NCBI GenBank assembly: GCA_022828595.1
Contig: JAKGHH010000007.1
Coordinates: 40,114,356 to 40,178,355 of the forward strand
Direction of reading: 5' to 3'
Length of the DNA stretch: 64,000 bases
From: Nelumbo lutea
Taxonomy: Eukaryota; Streptophyta; Magnoliopsida; Proteales; Nelumbonaceae
Below are positions 43,028-55,183 of the stretch, one piece after another. Below the pieces are notes generated by a model. That model saw only the letters and a list, made by a program, of their open reading frames with translations, was not told the origin of the DNA and did not search any database. The translations under genes and the position numbers were made by a program. The number at the start of each line of letters is the position of its first letter. The stretch's first letter is position 1.

Positions 43028-44945
43028 TGAAAGAATAGTAAGATCCATCATATGGATGCCATAAAGGGTTACGGAATGGGTGGGCGAATTTCAAAAAATT
43101 TATTGTCATTCTTCCAACTGAGAATCATATTCCCTGAATTTAGAATATAGTATTCAAGGATTTAACTTGAACCAAAACCAAACCAGATTTGAACAACAAG
43201 AGAAGGGAAGGGATATACCTGATCTAGAGAAGCAGTATCTCCCAACGTTGGTGTTCACACCCAAAGAAGATACCAAGAACTGCTCCCACTGAAGATGACA
43301 CAATGATGATGGAATAGAACCAACAGTGTTCATCCCACGAACCAGGTTCTTCTGAAGAACTCGAGGGAAGCAGAGAGCACCACACAAAATTAATAACTTT
43401 CCTTAATCTTTCCTCACAGAGAACTCAAACTACAGTAGATGGCGGCGGCTGCTGGAGGAGAAGGCTAGAGAAGAAAATGGCGAACTGCTTTTTCTTCTCT
43501 AGGGTTTCTAAGATCATATCTCAAAGCTACAAAGTGTTTTGCGAAATCCCTAGTGTTTGAATTCTTGTAATTCAAAATTAGGGTTTTTCTCCTCTTTACT
43601 TAGTGATTAAGAAACCTCTCAATTTCATTAGGAGTTATCCTAATCCAAATTTGTATTTGGATAAGGAGTCTTCTTAATCTTATCTGCATATTAGATCAGC
43701 CCACTCCTAATCTTATCAGGAGGTTACTAGATTCAAATCCTAATTTGAATTTGGTCTCAATGAGTGGATAGGGTTAAGACCCAATCCTTTTGGCTTCACC
43801 TAATCTCAGATCCGCCCCTTTAAGTGATTGATCAAATCAGCCCAGTTCGAAATGGGCTTTAGGCCCAATATATATTAAGTGCTCAATAGGCTTCCAAACT
43901 GTTGCCCAGTTGGGCTTCTTTGTATGGCGTGGGACCCAAGCATTGATGTACACATCATCCACATGGGTTCGGCCCAGCCTCTGTTATAAGGCCTAGCCGA
44001 ATTCACTGGAAAACCCAGTGAACCCCTTGAGCCCATCACATGGACTCTATGGGCCCAACACTTGCACTAAGTGATCCCTGGGCCAAGCCATCTTATAAAA
44101 ACTCAAGGACTATGGGTAGATTCAAGATTAGCCCATCAGGTATAACCCTAAATGGCCTTACACTTAACCTCTCAGCCCATAATGATCAAACACTACGCGA
44201 TAAGAGAGGACATCTCCCTTAGCTGCAAGGAATAATGTTGCACTCTCTGCTCACATGGATCCCGGAAATTAAAACCATTTGCAAACATTTTGAAACCATA
44301 CATATCTATATATCTTATATATATAAATTTTGCAAAATAAAATTCCAACGATTGAAATCAACTACCGATAGTTTGGTTTTCATCAAAGAGAGTGCATCCC
44401 CGATCATTACCATTGTCCGACAAAGGGGCTGATCCTGTCACTTTGATCACCCACTCAGATGGGTTCATGAACCATCCCAACATACCTAGGTTTTGACCCC
44501 CTCTGAAGATCTCACTGATTGGCATATCAAAGACAGTTCAATCCGCCACCTAGTTCAGTATCATAATCGAGTCTTGGGGTCAAGTGTAACTTTTCAGTTT
44601 TGCCCATCAATCTCCAAGGTCCAGGGCAATACTAGAAACCTGGTCCATTTCAAAGATTCTAGTAATCCTACACAGCATGTGCCTTGGACCTTGGCGGTTG
44701 AGACAGGCCACCCCAACATTTGGTAGTACACCAGTGTCAGCCTTGGTAGGATAAATCTCCCCAGACATATCCAACGGCTATGAACATTCTAAACTAACAC
44801 GAGTCTTATTAAGTGTCTAGTTTAAGGGTCTTACGCAGAAACATACCACACAACATGAATCAAACACGCACTTTATTCATTTACACTAAATGTCAAAAGC
44901 ACATCAAAATTGATTGGAGCTAAGGGCATACAAAACTGTCTAACA
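43028..44945 (-). repeat. Copia V 5' LTR
   Basis: 1,918 bp. Starts TGTTAGACAG on minus at 44945 and ends CTATTCTTTCA at 43028. Full-length partner of the shortened copy at 36337-37986. Confidence 0.92.
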
Positions 44946-46535
44946 GTCAAAACTTGGGTATGTTGGGGTAATCTGAGAATTCACTCGAGTGGGTAATCAT
45001 AGTGACAAAATCATCCCCTTTGTCTAACAAAGTGAATGATCGGGGTTTGCATCTTTCTAATGGAAACCAAAACTGCCAACAGTCGATTTCAAACTTGTTT
45101 GAGATTTGTTTTACAAAATATATTTATATGAAAATATATATTAATGTTTTGAGAAAAATGTTTGCAAAAGGTTTTAACTCACAGGATTCATCCGAGCGTA
45201 GAGTGCCACACTACATCTTGTAGCTAGAGGAGAGGTCCTTCCCTATCGTGCAGTGTTTGATCATTAAGGGCTAAGAGGTTAAGTGTAAGAGACCATTTAG
45301 AGCTGTTTCACCTGATGGGCTATATCTCACTTAAGTTCATTGTCCTTGGGCCTTCATAGGATGGCTGGATTCAAAGATCATTTAATGTAAATGTTGGGCC
45401 AGTCTTTTTTCACAGTGAATTCGGTCAGGCTTTTTCACAAATGTTGGTCCGGACTCGTATGGGCTTATGTGAGGTCATTGTTGGGGTCCCACGCCATACA
45501 AAGGGAGCCAAAATGGCCAACAACTAATTGGGGACGTGAGCCACTTACTTAATGGGCCTAAAGCCCATGATTAATTGGATTAATCAGGGTATCACATGAC
45601 AGCTTAAGCAGTCATGTGACTTAGGCGAATATGGGTATGGATATGGGTAGGGATATGAACTCAAGGACCATTTAGTGTAAATGTTGAGCCAGTCTTTTTC
45701 ACAGTGAATTCGGTCAGGCTTTTTCACAAATGTTGGTCCAGACTCGTATGGGCTTATGTGAGGTCATTGTTGGGGTTCCACACCATACAAAGAGAGCAAA
45801 ATTGGCCAACAACTAAATTGGGACGTGAGCCACTTACTTAATGGGTCTAAAGCCCATGATTAATTAGATTAATCAGGGTATCACATGACAGCTTAAGCAG
45901 TCATGTGACTTAGGCGAATATGGGTATGGATATGGGTTTGGATCAGCAATAGGATAAGAGGATAAGTCTTATCCACTTAAAGAGTCTGGATCCAAATAAA
46001 GATTTGGATTAGACTCCTCCTAATTGGATTAGGAGTGCTGATCTTTAAGGCTTATAAAATGAGGAGGGGCAAACTGCACCAAACACAATTCTTTTCTCAG
46101 TTCTCTCCTTTTGCTATTGCTGCCCAAACCCTCTTGATTTGGCTTCTGATTTTTTCAAGAAAAATCAGATTCAATTTGTGCTCACATCCTTTGCTTGATC
46201 CAAGCTATTGGATTACAGTTCTTGTTGAAGGACTGTGTTGCTGAACCAACTTCAATTCAAGCTACGCCATCTTCAATGGAATTTGGTTTTGGTACCCTCT
46301 TTGGGCGTGAACTACCACTTTGGTAACTACACGTGTAGATTCCATATCAGGTATTCTTCTCCCTTTCTTTTGGTTTTAGATCCGGTTTGGTTCGATGCAA
46401 GAACGATCCTTGAAAAATAAGATTTTTTTAAAACTAAGAATACGATTCCTAGAAGGGTAAAAAGAAATTTTTGAAATTTTGCCCTACCATCCAATGTGGT
46501 TCGGTCATCAATATGATGGATTTCCCCTTCCTTCA
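44946..46535 (+). repeat. Copia IV 3' LTR, second part
   Basis: Begins GTCAA (right target-duplication copy) and continues the Copia IV LTR exactly where 36336 left off, parallel to 11745-13259 of the solo LTR. Ends CCTTCA at 46535. TATA-like TATAAAAT at 46053-46060. Contains the 290-bp tandem duplication. Confidence 0.9.
45368..45947 (+). repeat. 290-bp tandem duplication in the Copia IV LTR
   Basis: Two adjacent units with period 290: GTAAATGTTGGGCC at 45387 and GTAAATGTTGAGCC at 45677, with matching neighbours throughout to a shared TATGGGTATGGATATGGGT end. A handful of differences. Sister LTRs have only one such unit. Confidence 0.92.
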
Positions 46536-46809
46536 CACTACGCCTAGAGGAAGAAGACGGTGAATAATAAATTACCTTCAATGAAAAGGTTTGGGTTGGG
46601 TTTTATTTTTTGGTGTAAGGGCAGTTTAATAATTTGAGGAGTTTTATGGGGTATTTTGGTCAATTAGATTAGAAAATGGGGTAAATAGGGTTATTTTTGG
46701 GTAAATTTTGAAAAAGTAGGGTTTTGGGGATTTTTTTGATTGATTGGTTGGATCATATTCTCCCAACTGGTTCGGATTGGTAGATCTAGAGGGGGAATGA
46801 TTCGACTAA

Positions 46810-47260
46810 TGGAAAACCTCAAAATGAAATCTTTGTGCGATGGAGGGGTAAATTAGGAAATTTTGAGTTGAAATTTTGTGGTTTTATGTTTTAGAATATC
46901 TAGAGTTTATTGGAAGTGTTTAATGTGTGCAAAGGTGTTTAGATCATGAGAATCTAGATCATAGGTGTTTAGGTCAACAAGGGGGTCCAAAATGAAATCT
47001 TGGTTTGGTGAAGGAGAAAATAATGGAATTTTGAGTTAAAAATTTACAACCAGGTGTTTTAGAATGTCCGAAGTCAAATGGAAGTGTCTGATGAGTTTAG
47101 AGGGAGTAAGATTAAAGGGGGTCTAAGTCACATGTGTTTAGGTCAACAAGAGTGCTCATAATGGAATCATTGTTTAATTGAGGAGTAAATGAGAGAATTT
47201 TAAGTCAAAAATTTACAAGCATGTATTTTGGCATATCTGGAATTTAATGGAAAAGATGGA
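46810..47260 (+). repeat. Left-arm units of about 165-175 bp
   Basis: Three successive units, each starting near AAAATGAAATCTT (about 46823, 46991) or ATAATGGAATCATT (47158), followed by GAATTTTGAGTT or GAATTTTAAGTC and an A/T-rich AAAATTTACAA stretch. Similar units lie in reverse order in the right arm at about 50120-50580. Confidence 0.7.
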
Positions 47261-48150
47261 TTTCCAATCGAATGGATAGAATGAGAGATCTAATATGAAT
47301 CATCTATGAGTCAAATGAGGGAATTTCTATGAAACTTTGCAGGCTAGTTATTAGAACTAGTGGTAAATGGATTTGGTGTTTGTGGGTCAAAAATTTGTAG
47401 GTTGGATCTGGTGTTTGACCTAAACAGGTATTTTGAAGTTTGAAGTTAAATGGTTGTGTCTGATTTGATTATCACGGTGAAAATGGGGATCAATCAAGTC
47501 CGTCAAATTGGTGCCAGGTAGATTCAATAGTGGATATAGGGATTTTTGGGCTAAGATTCGGACTCCTTGGGTTTTTTGGTGTTTCAAAGAGATTAGAGTG
47601 GTCTGATCGGGTGTTCAGTGATGAGTTAGGGGTTTAGGTAGAGGATTGAGCAAAAGTTATGTGTTGGTAATTGCCTTTCTTGGTTTATAAGATAGCAAAC
47701 TATGAAACAACAAAAACCCAAAAGAAAAAACACACAGATATTTTTGTAAAGAGTAGGCATGGAATGGGTTAAGGTGAGGAATGAGTGTTTGGTGCAGCAT
47801 CATCCCATTGTATGAAATCTATTTATTCTTAACAAAATGACCCTCCTAGGTATCAAGATGTCTTATGGAATTAGGGTATATTTTCCCTAAATAAAAACAT
47901 TTAGAAATAAATGGAAGAGAACTTTGAAAGTAACTTCGGAAAAGGATTTAAATTTCTCGTAAAACATAACCCTAAAAATTCACATATATTCTTTGTTTTC
48001 TTCTCTCTTTTTTTTAATAATTTGAAAATAGTTTGAAAGCTTTAGTAAAACATTTTTGAAGACTTAGAAGAGGTCTAATAATTGATATAACATTACTGCT
48101 CTTTTAATAGGTGAGAAGCATCCTTCAATGCAAGAATATCCTACGCTCGA

Positions 48151-48585
48151 AAACTTCAACGGAACAATCGATAAATCTAATGATAGTAATTTCAAGTGTG
48201 TAGATGTATCATTGTGATTATGACGTATGATTTACTATTCCTTAAGTTATGATTCTCATTCATGTTCATTGGGGATGATGGGGAGATTTGAAAGGTCAGC
48301 ATACTAGTGGAATAGTCGAAGGGTATGAAGTTTTTGGACATATTGCTACATGCTAGGATGCCCAAAAACTTCAACGGAACAATCGATAAATCTAATGATA
48401 GTAATTTCAAGTGTGCAGATGTATCATTGTGATTATGACGTATGATTTACTATTCCTTAAGTTATGTCCTTAAGTTATGATTCTCGTTCATGTTCATTGG
48501 GGATGATGGGGAATTTGAAAGGTCAGCATACTAGTGGAATAGTCGAAGGGTATGAAGTTTTTGGACATGTTGCCACATGCTAGGA
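48151..48585 (+). repeat. 215-bp tandem duplication in the foldback core
   Basis: AAACTTCAACGGAACAATCG occurs at 48151 and 48366 and the units match almost base for base through TTTTTGGACAT. The second unit carries an extra short duplication (CCTTAAGTTATG twice). Confidence 0.93.
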
Positions 48586-48689
48586 AATGGTGAAGGACCT
48601 GCTACCAAATTTCTCATTACCATTTTTCTTTCCTCCTTTATTATCATTTTTTTCTTTTTGCTCAATTTACTTTAATTAGATATGACTTC

Positions 48690-49870
48690 TTGGGGGAAAA
48701 ACCAATGCCACTAGGGACTTTAATATTTTAAGGGACTACGTAAACAAGACAATTAATCAATGGATAAATAGAAACTCTCTACCATAAGGAATTTTGTAGC
48801 CACAAGGGACTTTGATGTCATAAGGGACTTTGGTGCCATGAGCGACTTTGAAACGATTAATCAAAAATTTAGTTGACTTCTTTACCATGAAGGGCTTTAA
48901 AGTTTAAATGATTAAATGAAAAGTATTGATCTCATTGCAGCAAGGCATGAAACTTTAGTGTCATAATGGACTTTTGAATCCAATAAAATTAAATGAAATA
49001 TTAATGATTTTCTCATCACAAGGGAGTTTATTGTTGCAAGAGACTTTAGGCCTTATATAATTAACCGAACATAAATTTTTTTATTTCTATAAAAGAATTA
49101 AATGTTGCAAGGGAATTTAGAACTTATAAAATTAATATAATATTAATATTTCTTTATCACAAGTGACTTTAATGCCGCAAGGGATTTTGTAACTAATATA
49201 ATTAACTGAGACATTCATGATTTCTTTTCTACAAGGGACTTTAAAAATAAGATCATTAACCAAAAACTTAAATTGACTTTCAATATCACAAGGGAATTTG
49301 AAATTTAAATGAAAAATTAATTATTTCTTCGCCATAAGGGACTTTGAAACTAAAATGGTTCAATTCCACGAGAGACTTTGAAGCCAACATGATAAATATT
49401 AATGATTTTTAATTGAAACATTGATGATTTGTTTCCCACAAGACACTTAAAAAAGATTAATACCTAAAAAAATTAATTGACTTTCATTACTACAAAGGAC
49501 TTTGAACTAATATGATTCAAATGAGAAACTAATGATTTCTTTGCCACAAGGAATTTTGGAACTAAAATGATTAAATAAACAAATAATGGTTTCTATGCCA
49601 CAGGGTAGGAGAGTAATAAAGTTAACTGAAATAATGATGATTTACATGCTATAAGGCACTTTGGTATTGTAAGGGACTTTAAAAATTAAGAAAATTAATT
49701 AATATTCAGATGACTTTTCTGCCATAAGGGTCTTTGGAAATTAAGATGATTAATTGAAAATTAATGATTTCTTTACAATGATGGACTTAAAAACATGACA
49801 TGTATAGTTGGAAAAAAACAATAATTTTTCCTATTGCAAAGGACTTCTAATGGAAATTTGTAAATGATTA
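48690..49870 (+). repeat. Diverged array around the box ACAAGGGACTTTG
   Basis: The box CACAAGGGACTTTG or a close variant (ATAAGGGACTTTG, ACGAGAGACTTTG, GCAAGGGATTTTG) recurs roughly twenty times over 1.2 kb, typically 30-80 bp apart, usually followed by AAACTAAAATGATTAA and a TTAATGATTTCTTTGCC stretch. Spacing is irregular and the copies are old. Confidence 0.75.
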
Positions 49871-50967
49871 ATCAGATGGGTGTCATTACTCAATTTTTGC
49901 TCAATTCGTCACTTGAACCCCTAATTCACCCCAAAAACCTAACCAAACTATTTTGATATCTTCGAAATATCGAAAAATGCAAAGAATAGAAATTTCAGCC
50001 TAAAAGCCCCCAAATCCACTATTAAATCTACTTGATACCAATCTGATGGCCCCAATTAACCCCTATTTACACCTCAAGCATTAGACCAACCACTACCATC
50101 AAACCTAGGACCTCCTAAAATACCTCTCCATGAATTATCAACTCAAAACTCCCTCGTTTGCTTATCCATCAAATCAAGATTTCATTTCAAGCCCTCTTGT
50201 TAGCCTAATCACCCACAACCCAAATTCCATTGATCCTACTACCTTGAAACCAATTAAACATTACCATCAGACCTAGGACCTCCTAAAACATCTACTCATG
50301 AAATTTCAATTCAAGATTCCTCTGTTTTCCCCTTCAAGATTCAACTTGAACCAATCAGATGTTACCATTAGATCCCAAAAAATTTCAGTTCAAAATTCTC
50401 CTATTTCTCTATCTATTGCATCAATATTTCATTTAAAAAAACCAAATTACCCCTCCAAATATGTCTGATCTAGGCCTAGTTGGGCCAATTGATCCAGCGT
50501 GCAAAAAAGCCCCACTCTATCAAATTTCAGCCAAAAATACCCATGTTTACCCACTAATCCAAAAAGATTCCATTTCAGTCAATTTCATTGGCCCATATGC
50601 ATAAAATCATTGTATACACTAAGACCCACCTCAGCCCTCCGATATTTGACCCATAACCCCTACTGTTAAATTATAATCCTGGTTTGACCCCTTAGAAATG
50701 ATTGGACCAAAGTACCCCCAAATTTTTAAAATTACCAAATTACCCCTAGATTTCCATAAAATTATAAAAATGACCTTACTCCATCTATATTTATAAACCT
50801 AACTTTTCGATTAAACTTAATAGCCCAATTCCACTATTCATCATCTTCGACCCTTAAAGGGTGAAAACTACTGTTCATCGTCCTCTTGATGAGGATAGAG
50901 AGCTCTGAAGGGTGGTGCTCCCCTCATTCCCGCTTACCTTTGGTCAGTACTTCATCGATCCTCAATC

Positions 50968-52908
50968 TGTTAGACAGTTTTGTATGCCCTTAGCTTCAAT
51001 CAAGATGATGTACTTTATGAGTTTATTGTAAATGAATAAAAGTGCATATTTGATTCATGTTCCCTTGGTATGTTGTTGTGTAATACCCTAAAACTGGACA
51101 CTTAATGAGACTCGTGTTAGTTAGAATGTTTACTGCCAATGGGTCGGTTTGGGAAGACCTATCCTGACAAGGCTGGCACTGTGGTGCCACCAAGTCGGTT
51201 GGGGTGGCCTGCCTCAACTGCCAGGGTGAGACCCTACGCACATACAGTGTAGGATTAATTGAATCTATGAACTGGACTAGATTTTCAGTATTGCCCTAGA
51301 CCTTGGAGATTGATGGGCAAAACTGGAAAGTTACACCCGACCCCTAGACTCAATTATGATACTGCACTAGGTGTCAGATTGGGCTGTCTTTGATGTACAA
51401 ACTAGTGAGATCCTTACAGGGGGTCAAAACCTGGGTATGTTGGGACAGTCTGAGAATTCATCTGAGTGGGTGATCATAGTGACAGGATCAGCCCCTTTGC
51501 CGAACAAAGGTAATGATTGATGATGCACTCTCACTGATGGAAACCAAGACTGCCAGCAGCCAATTTCAATCGTTGAGATTTGTTTTACAAAGTATATTTT
51601 ATATAAGATATAAAAGTATATATATTATGGTTTCTAAAAGGTTTGCAAAAGGTTTTAATTCTTGAGATCCATATAAGTAGAGAGTGCAACACTATTCCTT
51701 GTAGCCGAGGGAGAGGTCTTCTCTTGTCGGGCAATGTATGATCATTACAGGTTGAGAGGTTATGTGTAAGACCATTGAGGGTAATATCTGATGGGCTAAT
51801 CTTGCATCTGCCCATAGTCCCTAGGTGTTACAAGGTGGCTTGGCCCAGGGACCACTTAGGGTAAGTGTTGGGCCCATAGAGCCCATATGATGGGTTTCAG
51901 GGGGTGCACTGTCCATAACAGTGTATTCGGCCAGGCCTAGTGACAAAGGGTAGGCTGAACCCAAGTGGCTTAAGTGTATATCAATGCTTGGGTCCTACGC
52001 CATACAAGGAAGCCCAACTGGGCAGCAGTTAGGAAGGTTAAGTGAGTACATGAGCTTAATGGGCCTAAAGCCCATTTCGAACTGGGCTATTTATTTAGTT
52101 AATAATGGGGCAAATTCTGAGATGGGTTAGCAGATAAGATAGGGTCTTGACCCTATCCACTCAGAGAGTCCAGATCTGAATATGATTCAGATCTAGAAAC
52201 CTCCTAATGAGATTAGGAGAAAGCTAATCTAATTTGCAGATAAGATAAGGGTTTATCCTTATCACCTGAAGAGAAGCCTAATCCAATAATGATTTGGATA
52301 AGCAGCTCTTAATGGGATTAGGAGCTGATCCTTTAGGTTAACAAAAGAAGGAGTGGGCGGCAGCCTTTAGAGGAATGAGACAATCAAATTTTCTTTAGTG
52401 CTGAAATCACAAGAAGAGAGAATTCTGCACCCTGCGAATACTCTCTTGCCGCCTCCCTGTTTCTGCCGCCCTATTTGCCAGTTCAATCTCCAGTTGTGGG
52501 AGAAGTCAAGATTCGTTCTTGACATCAATTCTTTGCGAAAGAATTGATAGGAAACAGTGCTCACGTGCCATCCTGCTAATTCTTGCAAAGGACAGAGTTT
52601 TTGGAGAAGAACACTGTTGATTCTGCTCCATCCTGCACTGCGCCATCTTCAGTGGGAGCAGTCTTTGGATCATTCCTTGGGTGTGAACACCTTCGTTGGG
52701 GGATACTATTTCTCTGTATCAGGTATAATCCTCTCCTACTCCTATTGGTTTAGATCTGGTTCAGTTTATGGTTCAAGAATGATGCTTGAAAATATGATTT
52801 TCTAAATAGGGAATGTGATTCCCAGTTGAAGGGAGAGAAAAATTTTTGAAATTCGCCCCCTTATTCCACAATCTTTGGGCATCCATATGATGGATCTCTC
52901 ATCCCTTA
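50968..52908 (+). repeat. Copia VI 5' LTR
   Basis: Starts TGTTAGACAG and runs to CATCCCTTAA, one or two bases before the PBS. About 1.94 kb. Its TATA position near 52344 reads AACAAAAG, changed from the TATAAAAG of the solo LTR. Confidence 0.9.
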
Positions 52909-52910
52909 AG

Positions 52911-52923
52911 TGGTATTAGAGCC
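52911..52923 (+). other. Copia VI primer-binding site
   Basis: TGGTATTAGAGCC, the same as in Copia V. Confidence 0.88.
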
Positions 52924-54691
52924 ATGTTCAAATCTTGAACCAATTTGTTTCAAAACAGAACCTGAGCAAATGGGTAGAAGGTGTTCTACCCGATTTGCAC
53001 AGATATGGGTTTTGGGAAATTTGTTCCCAAAATTAATGGGCGAATAATCTGAAATTAATTTTATATAAATCTGATTATTATTTAGAACTGTTATTTTTGA
53101 TTTTCTTGATTTCTAGGTTGTTCGTACAAGAGGAGATCGAATTCTTGATTTGCACAGGGAACCTGCAAGATTTGCAGTTTCTTGTTTTATTCATTACATT
53201 TGGTCTATAAATAATTTTTTTTTTATTTTCTAAACTCAATGTATTAGGTATTTGATCTGATGTAATCATTAATAGAAATAGGATTTCTATTTATTTTTAT
53301 TTTTGGATTGAAGATGGTGATGCAGAAAGGGAGATTTCGTAGAGAAGAAGTTTTCATAGATGGGAGACGTAGAATCTGTGATTTGCAGTTTGTGAAACTG
53401 CAATCTGTGATCTAACCTCAGCTTTGCAGGATGGATTGTGCGAACAACCCTGATTGACTGATTCTTGTTTTTGATTTATCAGTTTTTTAATTTTAGATTA
53501 TTTTCTTGAATTAAATATTTAATTAAAGATCAAACCGTCGACCCGTTCGATCCAAGATTGGTACAAACTATTTGGACCAAATCTAGGGTTTAATCAAGGC
53601 TGAAACTCAGCCCTAAATTTTCCACTAATGGGCCTGAGGATTGATATTTAATTCGGTCCAACTTGTAAAGGCCCAGTTTTAAAAAGTTAAAACTGCTAAA
53701 AGCCCACTTAACATTTAAAGCTATATGGGCCGAACCCATATACCTAGATAATATTAGTGGTTAGTATTATGGTTTCAAAATGGGCTTCAAATGGGCTTTA
53801 CAGATATTTAACTGATTGGATCAATTTATCCATACATGATATGTTTGGATGTTTGATGTGCTACGTATTTGGGCCATAAGTGCTTGGCCCATGCTCAATC
53901 GACAATGGCTCTTGTGCACACCATGGCTGAATGCACATTATTTCCATGGTGTCCCATTTGGTCATTGGATGACCTCCCTCAGTGGTGGATCCCACACCTC
54001 ATCAAGAGGTCACATGCGGAACCCTAGCCGATTTAGGCCCACCGAAATCTAGCTTTATGAAAGTCAGTGGGAGCCACTTTGGTTTGACCTAAAATAACAA
54101 GTAGGGCGTAATTAACTGTTCCCTCCAACTAATATGAGTGCATGTTATAGGGAGATTCATATGATGAACTCTCTAAAGGCTTTCCGTCATTAGCATGAGG
54201 ATAGGTCCTTCAGTAATGAGGAAACGCACAAGAAAATGGGCTATCCATTTGTTGTTGGGCTTGTCTGAGTGTTTCATAAGATGATAAGGGCGTCATAGAC
54301 CGATGTGGGAGGGGCTTCACCAGAAAATGGGAACTCTCTAACGGTACCTTGGCATTCACGAATATGATGGGTAAGCACTCACTAGATAGAAAGGTTTACC
54401 TGAAAACGGCTCTGAACCTTGTCTGATAGAGGCCAAAGGGAAAACTCATACGATGAGTGGATATGATCCTTCACAGAAAGGTGGTGGGGTTATGCAGCTA
54501 AAACAGTTGGCTCCATGACCCTATGTGATTTTCCACATTTCCAGAGACAACCCGTATTCTCCGTCAATGAGAAAGAAGGGAAATCTCAGAGATGAATAAA
54601 TGGAAATGGAACGTAGATTAAAATCCATATCTATGAAATGAACATGAATCAAATTAGGTTGTGGACTGATGTTTGCTCTTTTATCAGAAAA
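52924..54691 (+). other. Copia VI untranslated leader
   Basis: About 1.77 kb with no gene-like frame, homologous in reverse to 41237-43014 of Copia V. The last part (54515-54690) also matches the Copia IV leader at 31811-32001. Confidence 0.8.
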
Positions 54692-55183
54692 TGGGAAATG
54701 GATCATTTGCAAAGCTTTTTGATGACAACAAGCTTAAGGGCCCCAACTATGCCGACTGGTACAGGAACCTTATGCTGGTCCTAGCTTTTGAAAAGCTAGA
54801 CAAAGTGGCAAAGAATCCTGCCCCGGAGCGTTCGGATGATAGGGCTTTTGAGGCCCGAAGGAGAGACTATTAGGAATGGGAGGAGGAAAACTCCCTTGCC
54901 CGGTGTTACATCATTGCCTCCTTGGGCAACCTAATACAGAGGCAGTCGATCAGATCGAACTAGCCAAAGACATATTGGACAGTCTCAGGACGATGTATGA
55001 AGAGCATAATCGTTCTATTGAACAGTCTCAGGATAGATGCTATCCTTAAAATAGTTCATGACCGCACAAATGACCAAGGGCCAACAAGTTCACGATCATT
55101 GTCTTCGGATGATGGGATATATCAACAAACTGGAGGCTCTTGGATCCGGGCTGGACCTTGCGACCCAGATAGATGCTATCCTT
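54692..55183 (+). pseudogene. Copia VI gag, truncated
   Basis: ATG at 54692 opens MGNGSFAKLFDDNKLKGPNY then ADWYRNLMLVLAFEKLDKVA, the same gag start as in Copia IV and V. A TAG at 54871-54873 interrupts the frame. Downstream, MMGYINKLEALGSGLDLATQ is readable at about 55107-55170 and then fuses with LTR sequence at 55181. Around 55020-55060 a patch of nearby sequence (AGATGCTATCCTTA and CAGTCTCAGGA) has been copied in. Confidence 0.87.

Larger units (their letters stand above)
36337..44945 (-). mobile_element. Copia V: long-LTR copia element nested in the Copia IV LTR
   Basis: Minus-strand element with 5' LTR at 43028-44945, PBS at 43015-43026, leader 41237-43014, gag-pol remnant 37987-41236 and a shortened 3' LTR 36337-37986. 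Flanking five-base copies GTCGA (36332-36336) and GTCAA (44946-44950) are a target duplication with one difference. RNase H and the first about 270 bp of the 3' LTR are deleted. By eye a sampled 100-base stretch of the two LTRs is about 90% alike, suggesting an old insertion. Confidence 0.93.
46545..50895. mobile_element. Foldback-like element with modular inverted arms
   Basis: The left arm (about 46545-47640) and right arm (about 49890-50895) are diverged inverted repeats. Left TAGAGGAAGAAGACGGTGAA is mirrored by the reverse complement of about 50870-50890. The left block GGTATTTTGGTCAATTAG (46652) pairs with the reverse complement at 50688-50712. Each arm holds about four related units with the core AAATGAAATCTTGGTTT...GAATTTTGAGTT. 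The centre holds tandem repeats. No coding frame. Neither a target duplication nor precise ends could be fixed. Confidence 0.65.

Noticed and set aside
46536..46560. CACTA at 46536 as the start of an En/Spm (CACTA) transposon
   Set aside because: The usual continuation CACTACAAGAAA is absent, and no TAGTG end with a 3-bp duplication was found near 50.9 kb.
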